This document shows, in pieces, positions 1 through 5,099 of a stretch of 5,099 bases of DNA; positions within the stretch are counted from its first letter, which is position 1, and each line of letters begins with the position of its first letter. Origin of the DNA: Desulfuromonadales bacterium (lineage in GTDB: Bacteria; Desulfobacterota; Desulfuromonadia; Desulfuromonadales; UBA2294); NCBI GenBank assembly GCA_014859615.1, contig JACUTX010000187.1, positions 1-5,099 on the forward strand. Reading direction: 5' to 3'. The translations under genes and the position numbers were made by a program. Under the pieces are notes generated by a model, which had not been told where the DNA came from, did not search any database, and was given only the letters and a program-made list of their open reading frames with translations.

Positions 1-316
1 GCAACAGCAGTAGCCCACATGCTGTGCTGATTGAGCAGGGTGGTGAATAATTACATTTTCTCTATGGTAAACGCCTGTAGGAACTTTAAGCCAAAGCGTC
101 TCACGCCCGTTCACTGCGTTCACTCAAGCCGCAAAGGCACCAAGAAAATCATTTAAATCTTTGACCCCGAAGTTTGTTCTTGATTCTCTTTGTGTTCTTC
201 GTGGCTCCGTGTGAGACAAGACCTTGCGTGCTCTCTCGATCGACGCCTTGCCTTTGACCTGTCAGATTTGATCAGATTGCATCTGCGGCCAATAAAGTCT
301 TTGCCTCTTTAATAAC
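1..316. other. Gene-free stretch 3' of the nar operon
   Basis: No convincing gene was found on either strand. Besides the inverted repeat at 98-217, it holds a TCAGATT direct repeat (262-268 and 272-278, 10-bp period) and a small perfect hairpin CAGAT-TGC-ATCTG at 273-285. No T-rich tract follows this hairpin in either direction, so it is not a clear terminator. The region is more AT-rich than the genes beside it. One plus-strand frame is open from base 3 to a TAA at 48-50 (15 codons, ending VLIEQGGE), which could be the tail of a convergent gene or simply chance. Confidence 0.6.
98..217. repeat. Long imperfect inverted repeat downstream of narI
   Basis: The outer arms GTCTCAC (98-104) and GTGAGAC (211-217) are exact complements. 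The inner arms 128-151 and 181-205 match as inverted repeats at 17 of 24 aligned positions with one gap. They enclose a loop at 152-180. The left arm carries about 23 nt extra, including a CGTTCACT direct repeat (108-115 and 117-124, one base apart). The minus-strand right arm GCCACGAAGAACACAAAGAG looks like a class of dispersed hairpin repeats with an ACGAAGAACACAAAG core that I recall from deltaproteobacterial and other environmental genomes; this is recall, not a search. Such an element would fold in RNA from either strand and may mark the operon end or protect its 3' end, but no U tract follows it. No coding potential was seen. Confidence 0.65.
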
Positions 317-994
317 TCACCCTGCTCGACGCTGCCGGTACCAGACGACAACCTGGTAGGGACGCGCCAGATAGGTCAACGGGACGCTGACGACATGAAC
401 CAGGCGCGAAAACGGGAAGAGCGCCAGGATCAGAAAAGCGTTGAAGGCATGCAGTTTCACCACCATCGGCAACGCGGTCAGATAATGGATCTGCGGATCG
501 AGTTTGACGAGCGACCAGAGCCAGGGGGTTGCCGTGTGCAGATACCAGACCGAACCCCAGCGCAATGTGAAGGCGATATAAACACCGGTCGCAACCTGCA
601 GCAAAAGTGCCGCCAGAACCAGCCAGTCGATCACGGTCGTCACCGCTGCAACCCGGACATTTGTGACCCGCCGGAAGAGAAGCAGGGCGACCGCGATCAG
701 GGTGCTGACTCCAAGCGCAAGACCGGTCACCTCCAGCATGTAGAGCCGCAGCGGGCGACCGAGCAGCACTGCCCAGCTCGAAGGAAAGAAAAAGGCGAGA
801 GTGTGCGCCAGCAGGATGACGAGGATGGCATAGTGCCACGGAATCGACCCCCAGAAGAGCAGACGACTCTCGAGAAACTGCGACGACTGCGACGACCAGG
901 AGTAGCGATCGACGCGATATCGGTAGATGCCGACGCCGATCATCAACGCCACGGCCACATAGGGGAAGACGCCAAACAGAATCATGTCAGTCAT
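317..994 (-). CDS. narI: Respiratory nitrate reductase gamma subunit NarI, dihaem cytochrome b membrane anchor
   Basis: Integral membrane subunit that oxidises quinol and passes electrons through two b haems to NarH. It has 225 residues, the same as E. coli NarI. Five hydrophobic segments are visible, at roughly 4-24, 53-71, 85-106, 120-143 and 181-200. The four expected haem-ligand histidines are H54 and H64 in the second segment and H182 and H200 in the fifth; the 18-residue spacing of the last pair matches E. coli H187/H205. Family blocks are YRYRVDRYSWSSQSSQFLES (about 24-43) and FPFSRLVHVVSVPLTYLARP (about 193-212). The start is the ATG 8 nt after GAGGAG; the TGA of narJ ends 2 nt before it. 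The last visible gene of the operon, it ends in TGA at 317-319, with no convincing intrinsic terminator after it. Confidence 0.97.
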   Translation of the reverse strand: MTDMILFGVFPYVAVALMIGVGIYRYRVDRYSWSSQSSQFLESRLLFWGSIPWHYAILVILLAHTLAFFFPSSWAVLLGRPLRLYMLEVTGLALGVSTLIAVALLLFRRVTNVRVAAVTTVIDWLVLAALLLQVATGVYIAFTLRWGSVWYLHTATPWLWSLVKLDPQIHYLTALPMVVKLHAFNAFLILALFPFSRLVHVVSVPLTYLARPYQVVVWYRQRRAG

Positions 995-996
995 GG

Positions 997-1536
997 TCAA
1001 CACTCCTCATCTGTCACGGTTTCACTCAAAAAGCGCTGCAGGGCTTGGAGCAGAGTGATGTAGGGATGGCCATCACACTCATTCCCCACGGTTATTTTTT
1101 CCAGCGCCGGCAGCAGTCCGTCTTCAATAATCTCCTGACGGCAAGTCTGGTCACTGATCGAGCCGATAAAACGGAGCAGCTCGGTCAGGTGATCCGGGAG
1201 TTCGTTGCCAGAGGCGAAATGATGCTGTTTGTACAGCTCCTGCAGTTTGATCATAAACAGGGTGCGCTGCTGGCTCTCGCCGCAAAGCTGATAGCCGACA
1301 TAAGGGTGACAATGCGCCTGCAGATCAAAGGTGCCGGTAAAGGCTTCCTCACTGCGGGTGAGCGCGTTCGCCGCCAGAAAATCGGTAAAATTCGACAGCA
1401 AAGCTGCCGCCTCGGCGTTGCAATCTTTGAGCTCTGTCGAACAAGCTTTGGCCTCTGCCACGACACTTAGCTCCGGATAACTGAGCAGGGTCGAAAACCG
1501 GTAGCAAAGCTTTTGATGTTGCTGTAATGCAGTCAT
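997..1536 (-). CDS. narJ: Nitrate reductase assembly chaperone NarJ (TorD/NarJ-type, molybdenum cofactor insertion)
   Basis: Soluble cytoplasmic chaperone that, in this family, binds apo-NarG, helps molybdenum cofactor insertion and holds the NarGH complex back from the membrane until it is mature. It is 179 residues, clearly shorter than the E. coli protein (about 236 aa) and lacking most of its C-terminal extension. The product is predicted to be all-helical and has family features: an N-terminal FSTLLSYPE segment (15-22), EEAFTGTFD (63-71), an amphipathic helix around QQRTLFMIKLQELYKQHHF (89-107), and NELPDHLTELLRF (111-123), the most recognisable NarJ block. Six Cys residues are scattered without a motif. 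The start is the ATG at 1534-1536, with a weak ribosome binding site. The gene sits between narH (56-bp gap) and narI (2-bp gap), the conserved operon slot for narJ, which supports the call as much as the sequence does. Confidence 0.93.
   Translation of the reverse strand: MTALQQHQKLCYRFSTLLSYPELSVVAEAKACSTELKDCNAEAAALLSNFTDFLAANALTRSEEAFTGTFDLQAHCHPYVGYQLCGESQQRTLFMIKLQELYKQHHFASGNELPDHLTELLRFIGSISDQTCRQEIIEDGLLPALEKITVGNECDGHPYITLLQALQRFLSETVTDEEC
1003..1008 (-). promoter_or_regulatory. Ribosome binding site of narI inside the narJ 3' end
   Basis: The minus strand reads GAGGAG, 8 nt before the ATG at 992-994. The GTG at 1001-1003 overlaps this site and so cannot be the start, and the ATG at 983-985 would be 17 nt away. 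The site lies within the last narJ codons, so narI translation is probably coupled to narJ termination. Confidence 0.8.
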
Positions 1537-1543
1537 ATAAAGA

Positions 1544-1550
1544 CTCTTTC
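1544..1550 (-). promoter_or_regulatory. Weak ribosome binding site of narJ
   Basis: The minus strand reads GAAAGAG, then 7 nt, then the ATG at 1534-1536. The match to the Shine-Dalgarno consensus is poorer than for narH or narI. That would suit a chaperone needed in smaller amounts than the structural subunits, though this is inference. Confidence 0.5.
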
Positions 1551-1592
1551 TATAATTGCGAATAACACCGCATGGGTTTTTTTACGACGCCA

Positions 1593-3080
1593 TTACCAGC
1601 GGCGTTTGGGCGGGACGCGACTGCCGAACCCCATCTCCTGTTTGTACTCTTCAGGATCGATCCCGGCTTCGATCGCCTGCTCGCGCAGCATCGGCGGCAC
1701 GACGATCCGCTCCTTGATCCGGGTCAGCGCGGTCATGCGGAAGATCGCCTCGGTCTCTTCAACTGTCACTCCGGCAATCGCACACGCCTTCTCCACCTCT
1801 TCTGCCTGAATGTCGCCGACACTTTTATTCCGGCGCTGGATCCGAACCGCAATCAGCTTGCGATAGACCGCCTTCACCTCTTCTTCATTGCCGCCGGCAA
1901 ACAGTCCGGCCAGATACTGCATCGGCAGACGGGCCTGCTCCAGAGTGGTGAAGAAATCGTCGGCCTGCTTCTGCCCCCCCTGACTCGCAATGGAGAGGAC
2001 CGGCAACAGCGGCGGCACATAGAAGAGCATCGGCAGGGTGCGAAATTCGGGATGAAGCGGGAGCGCGATCCCCCACTGTTTGACGAACTTGTAGACCGGC
2101 GACTCTTGCGCCGCCTTGATGACCTGCTCAGGCAGACCGGCTTTTTTGGCGTCGGCGATCACCTGCGGGTCGAAGGGGTCGAGAATCATCTCCCGCTGGG
2201 CGGCCGCCAGATCTTTATCATCGCGCATGGCCACCGCTTCGATCTGGTCGGCATCATAGAGGAGAACACCGAGATAGCGGATCCGGCCGACACAGGAATG
2301 AAAACAGGCCGGTGCTTCGCCCGCTTCCTGACGGGGATAACAAAGGATACATTTCTCTGACTTGCCGCTGCTCCAGCCGTAGTAGGTCTTCTTGTACGGA
2401 CAGGCCGAGACGCACATCCGCCAGCCGCGACATTTGTCCTGATTGATCAGTACGATGCCGTCCTCACCCCGCTTGTAGATGGCGCCGGAGGGGCAGCTCG
2501 CCACGCAGGCGGCATTGATGCAGTGGTTGCAGATACGCGGCAGGTGAAACATCACCATCTTTTCGATGGCAAAAAGCTGCTGCTGCTCCTCTTCGCTCAG
2601 CTTGACTACACCGGGATCGTTGGCAGCGTAGATGTTGGAGCCGGAGAGATCGTCGTCCCAGTTCGGTCCGGCCTTGATCTGCATCGGCTTGCCGCTCACC
2701 ATCGAGATCGGGCGGGCGGTCGGTTGATCGTTGCCGGCCGGGGCGTTGATCAGGTCGTCGTAGCGGAATGTAAACGGTTCGTAGTAATCGTCCATGGTCG
2801 GCATGTTCGGATTATGGAAAATCTTCCCGAGCGTCCCCCAGCGACCACCCCCCTTTAATTGCAGGGTTGCCCCCTGTCTTTCCCATCCCCCCTTGTACTG
2901 CTCCTGATCCTCCCACTTGGTCGGGTAGCCGGTGCCGGGTTTGGTCTCGACGTTGTTCCACCACATGTACTCGACCCCCTTGCGGTCGGTCCAGAGGTTC
3001 TTGCAGGCGATGCTGCAGGTATGGCAGCCGATACATTTGTCGAGATGGAAAACCGATGAGACCTGTGCGCGTATATTCAT
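1593..3080 (-). CDS. narH: Respiratory nitrate reductase beta subunit NarH, iron-sulfur electron-transfer protein
   Basis: Cytoplasmic-face subunit that passes electrons from NarI haems to NarG through three [4Fe-4S] clusters and one [3Fe-4S] cluster. It has 495 residues, against about 512 in E. coli. All ligand cysteines are visible: C16, C19, C22, C26; C184, C187, C192, C196; C217, C223, C227; C244, C247, C259 and C263. By my count these match the E. coli residue numbers exactly. W220 replaces the fourth Cys in the third motif (CRGWRMC), the known basis of the [3Fe-4S] centre. The N-terminus MNIRAQVSSVFHLDKCIGC is typical, and the downstream LGVLLYDAD and LPLHPEFRTLPM stretches are also family hallmarks. 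The start was chosen from the ribosome binding site at 3088-3094 and from homology; an upstream in-frame GTG at 3155 is rejected. The C-terminus (PPKRRW, then TAA) is shorter than in the enterobacterial protein. A 56-bp spacer separates it from narJ. Confidence 0.98.
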   Translation of the reverse strand: MNIRAQVSSVFHLDKCIGCHTCSIACKNLWTDRKGVEYMWWNNVETKPGTGYPTKWEDQEQYKGGWERQGATLQLKGGGRWGTLGKIFHNPNMPTMDDYYEPFTFRYDDLINAPAGNDQPTARPISMVSGKPMQIKAGPNWDDDLSGSNIYAANDPGVVKLSEEEQQQLFAIEKMVMFHLPRICNHCINAACVASCPSGAIYKRGEDGIVLINQDKCRGWRMCVSACPYKKTYYGWSSGKSEKCILCYPRQEAGEAPACFHSCVGRIRYLGVLLYDADQIEAVAMRDDKDLAAAQREMILDPFDPQVIADAKKAGLPEQVIKAAQESPVYKFVKQWGIALPLHPEFRTLPMLFYVPPLLPVLSIASQGGQKQADDFFTTLEQARLPMQYLAGLFAGGNEEEVKAVYRKLIAVRIQRRNKSVGDIQAEEVEKACAIAGVTVEETEAIFRMTALTRIKERIVVPPMLREQAIEAGIDPEEYKQEMGFGSRVPPKRRW

Positions 3081-3087
3081 AAAATTG

Positions 3088-3094
3088 TCCTTTT
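3088..3094 (-). promoter_or_regulatory. Ribosome binding site of narH
   Basis: The minus strand reads AAAAGGA followed by 7 nt (CAATTTT) and then the ATG at 3078-3080. This fixes the narH start at that ATG and not at the in-frame GTG at 3153-3155, which lies inside narG and would add 25 residues translated from the dyad repeat. Confidence 0.8.
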
Positions 3095-3099
3095 CTGCT

Positions 3100-3121
3100 G
3101 GGCAGGCACGGGGGCCCGCCC
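3100..3121. repeat. GC-rich dyad, REP-like dispersed repeat in the narG-narH spacer
   Basis: The arms 3100-3107 and 3114-3121 are complementary except at 3104/3117. In the minus-strand transcript that pair becomes a G-U wobble, so the nar mRNA would form a continuous 8-bp stem (GGGCGGGC with GCCUGCCC) closing a 6-nt CCCCGU loop. The surrounding minus-strand sequence GTAGGGGCGGGCCCCCGTGC resembles an interspersed repeat I recall from many environmental bacterial genomes; this is memory, not a search. It lies between the narG stop and the narH ribosome binding site, without a following U tract, so it is not a classical terminator. It could stabilise or delimit the upstream mRNA or tune narG:narH output. 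The structure is seen; the function is inferred. Confidence 0.7.
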
Positions 3122-3138
3122 CTACATTTATCAATCCG

Positions 3139-5099
3139 TTACCACTGCGGTTCACCCTTTAGTTTGCGCACCATGATGTAGGTGTCACGGTTGGCACCGG
3201 TCGGTCCCCAGTAGTTCCAGGCGTAGGTGAACTGGCCGTAGCCACCGAGCATCAGATTCGGTTTGAGTCGAATCCGGTTCAGACTGTTGTGCCCACCGGC
3301 CCGCTTGTTCCCCCGCAACGGCGATTTCGGCACACCGATGGTTCGTTCGGTAGCGTGATAGAGGAACGAGATACCGCGCGGCAGCCGCGAGCTGACGATG
3401 GCCCGGGTCACGACCACACCGTGATCGTTGTAGACTTCGACCCAGTCGTTGTCGACCACACCAATCTGCTCCGCATCTTGCTCGTTGAGCCAGAACGGGT
3501 GACAACCCCGCGACAGGGTTAACATGCGATGGTTGTCGCTGTAAGTGCTGTGGATGCTCCACTTGCCGTGCGGGGTGAGGTAATTGAGCATGATGCTCTT
3601 CGCATCACTCTCTGTCGCCAGAAAATCCTGCAGCGTTGAGTGATCCGGCTTCGGCTTGTAGGTCGGCAGATGCTCACCGGCGGCGATATACCCCTGATGA
3701 TCGAGGTAGAAATGCTGACGGCCGGTCAGGGTGCGCCACGGCACCAGTTTTTCGACGTTGAGGCAGTAGGCCGAATAAGCCCGGCCGTTGTCGGTCAGGC
3801 CGCTCCAGATCGGGCTGTTGAGCAGGCGGCGCGGCTGCGCGGCGAGATCGGCAAAGGTGGTCCGGACGCCGCGGGTCGCTGCGGCCAGATCGGTCAACGG
3901 CAGACCGACCTTCTTCTCTTCGGCCGCAAAGGCGCGAAAAGCCATTTCACCGTTGGTTTCAGGGGCGAGTTTGAGAATCACCTCGGCGGCGTCCTTCGCG
4001 TCGCTCAGCGTCGGGTATTTCTTGCCGCCCCACGCCTCGGTTTTGCCGGTTTCGATCATGTCATCATAATAGTCTTCGATCGGCCAGGAGAGGCCGTGGG
4101 CACCAATCCCCCCCCGGGCACCAGGACCAAATGAGATGAAGCGGTTGTAAAGGTTCTTGTAGTCCCGTTCGACCACCACCAGTCCGGGCATGGTCTTCCC
4201 CGGAATCGGCTCGCACTCCCCCTTGCTCCAGTCCTGAATCTCAAACTGGGCCATCTCGGCCGGGGTATCGTGCTGCAACGGGACCGAAACGATTTCCCGC
4301 ACCGGATCCGGCAGATGGGTTTCGGCCAGCTCACTCACCTTTTTGGCCAGCCCCTTGAAGATATCCCAGTCGCTCTTCGACTCCCAGCAGGGGGGGACCG
4401 CCGCCTGCAGCGGATGGATGAAGGAGTGCATGTCGGTGGTGTTGAGGTCGTCCTTTTCGTACCAGGTGGCGGTCGGCAACACGATATCGGAGTAGAGCGC
4501 CGAGGTGTCCATGCGGAAGTTGATATCGACCACCAGATCGAGCTTCCCTTCCGGTGCTTCTTTATGCCACTTGACCTCCTTCACGAACTCCTCGGCCGTC
4601 TCAGGCGCGATGCTGTTGTGGTGGGTACCGAGGTAATGCTTGAGGAAATATTCGTGCCCCTTGGCGCTCGACATCAGGGCGTTGCCGCGCCAGATGATCC
4701 AGAGCCGCGGCCAGTTTTCCGGCGCATCGGGATCTTCGACGGCAAACTTCATCTTCTTCTCGGCCAGCTGTTTCACCGTCCAGTCGACAATCTCCTGATC
4801 GCTCTTTGCCCCGGCGGCTTCAGCCTGCTTCACCGTCTCGATCGGGCTGCGATCAAACTGGGGGTAGAACGGGAGCCAGCCGTTGCGCACCGCCCGCACT
4901 TGATGATCCATGGTGTGCCCGCCGGTAATGTGGTTCTCCTCGGCGACCGGATTGATCTTCGACTCGTCGGAGGTCCGCTCGTAGCGCCACTGATCGGTAT
5001 GCACATAATGAAAGGACGGTGCGTTCTGGAAGCGGGGCGGCTTCGCCCAGTCAAGAGCGCCCATGATGGTCGCCCAGGGGGCGGCGGGTGCGAGCTTCT
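3139..5099 (-). CDS. narG: Respiratory nitrate reductase alpha subunit NarG, C-terminal half (5' end outside window)
   Basis: Catalytic subunit that reduces nitrate to nitrite at a Mo-bisMGD cofactor, held with NarH on the membrane anchor NarI. About 652 residues are visible. The frame stays open to the right edge, so the ATG at 5062-5064 is internal and not the start. The E. coli protein is about 1247 aa, so roughly the second half is present. Diagnostic stretches are a GNALMSSAKGHEYFLKHYLG segment near fragment residues 139-157, SDIVLPTATWYEKDDLN (about 203-219), and a C-terminal molybdopterin-dinucleotide-binding domain over the last ~120 residues, from GCHPFWLNEQDAEQIGV to GANRDTYIMVRKLKGEPQW. 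It stops soon after the conserved NRD..MVRK block and lacks the longer tail of the enterobacterial protein. The Mo-ligand Asp, the FS0 cluster residues and any Tat-like leader are upstream and cannot be checked. It is first in the visible operon, and its stop (TAA) lies 58 bp before narH. Confidence 0.97.
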   Translation of the reverse strand, partial: KLAPAAPWATIMGALDWAKPPRFQNAPSFHYVHTDQWRYERTSDESKINPVAEENHITGGHTMDHQVRAVRNGWLPFYPQFDRSPIETVKQAEAAGAKSDQEIVDWTVKQLAEKKMKFAVEDPDAPENWPRLWIIWRGNALMSSAKGHEYFLKHYLGTHHNSIAPETAEEFVKEVKWHKEAPEGKLDLVVDINFRMDTSALYSDIVLPTATWYEKDDLNTTDMHSFIHPLQAAVPPCWESKSDWDIFKGLAKKVSELAETHLPDPVREIVSVPLQHDTPAEMAQFEIQDWSKGECEPIPGKTMPGLVVVERDYKNLYNRFISFGPGARGGIGAHGLSWPIEDYYDDMIETGKTEAWGGKKYPTLSDAKDAAEVILKLAPETNGEMAFRAFAAEEKKVGLPLTDLAAATRGVRTTFADLAAQPRRLLNSPIWSGLTDNGRAYSAYCLNVEKLVPWRTLTGRQHFYLDHQGYIAAGEHLPTYKPKPDHSTLQDFLATESDAKSIMLNYLTPHGKWSIHSTYSDNHRMLTLSRGCHPFWLNEQDAEQIGVVDNDWVEVYNDHGVVVTRAIVSSRLPRGISFLYHATERTIGVPKSPLRGNKRAGGHNSLNRIRLKPNLMLGGYGQFTYAWNYWGPTGANRDTYIMVRKLKGEPQW

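Noticed and set aside
33..327. 10-bp inverted repeat GAGCAGGGTG (33-42) / CACCCTGCTC (318-327)
   Set aside because: Exact but short, with 275 bp between arms; one arm overlaps the end of narI, and a near copy (GAGCAGGGTC) also occurs within narJ, so chance or coding constraint is a sufficient explanation.
395..1063. 222-codon plus-strand open frame antisense to narI and the end of narJ
   Set aside because: The product is rich in Arg, Gln, Glu and His with no recognisable domain, as expected from the complement of a hydrophobic membrane-protein gene; NarI on the other strand has clear family features.
1550..1573. Seven-codon minus-strand ORF between narH and narJ
   Set aside because: It has no ribosome binding site and no sign of a leader-peptide function; an ATG followed soon by a stop is expected by chance in an AT-richer spacer.
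1577..1583. T7 run after narH as part of a terminator
   Set aside because: On the transcribed (minus) strand it is an A run, with no strong stem before a U tract, and the operon continues into narJ and narI.
1572..2360. 262-codon plus-strand open frame antisense to narH
   Set aside because: It lies opposite well-conserved NarH coding sequence, has no credible domain, and is the usual shadow frame of a GC-rich gene.
3081..3155. N-terminal extension of NarH by 25 residues from a GTG inside narG
   Set aside because: The extension (with VGAGPRACPAE) is a translation of the dyad repeat. A good ribosome binding site sits just before the ATG at 3078-3080, whose product aligns with NarH from residue 1.
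5062..5064. ATG as the start of a 641-aa NarG
   Set aside because: The frame is open upstream to the window edge and the visible protein is only the C-terminal half of the NarG family length, so this Met is internal.
1..5099. A novel or undescribed gene system
   Set aside because: All coding content is accounted for by a standard narGHJI operon; no defence genes, CRISPR repeats, transposase, tRNA or integrase could be seen.

Overview
The window is the 3' part of a respiratory nitrate reductase operon, read entirely from the minus strand in the order narG (3' half only, cut by the right window edge), narH, narJ, narI. All four genes are identified from the translated protein: NarG by its molybdopterin-oxidoreductase C-terminal half, NarH by a complete set of iron-sulfur cysteines, NarJ by its TorD/NarJ-type chaperone features, and NarI by five hydrophobic segments with four haem-ligand histidines. 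The enzyme is the membrane-bound quinol:nitrate oxidoreductase. NarI oxidises quinol at its haems, NarH carries electrons through its Fe-S clusters, and NarG reduces nitrate to nitrite at a Mo-bisMGD centre. NarJ is the assembly chaperone and is not part of the mature enzyme.

Layout, right to left in the direction of transcription: narG C-terminal 652 codons (3139-5099); a 58-bp spacer holding a GC-rich dyad that looks like a dispersed repeat (3100-3121) and a good ribosome binding site; narH (1593-3080, 495 aa); a 56-bp AT-richer spacer; narJ (997-1536, 179 aa); narI (317-994, 225 aa), which starts 2 nt after the narJ stop; then 316 bp without a recognisable gene. This last stretch holds a long imperfect inverted repeat (98-217) and short direct repeats. 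The operon promoter and the N-terminal half of NarG, with the signal/Tat region, FS0 cluster and Mo-ligand Asp, lie outside the window.

The organism is a Gram-negative-type anaerobe or facultative denitrifier/nitrate ammonifier with a moderately high-GC genome. The short NarJ, the NarG style and the two kinds of intergenic dyad repeat remind me of Desulfuromonadales/Geobacter-like Desulfobacterota. That is an impression, not a demonstrated assignment. I found no evidence of a novel system: the coding content is a conventional narGHJI. The unusual material is the non-coding repeats, one inside the operon and one just downstream of it.
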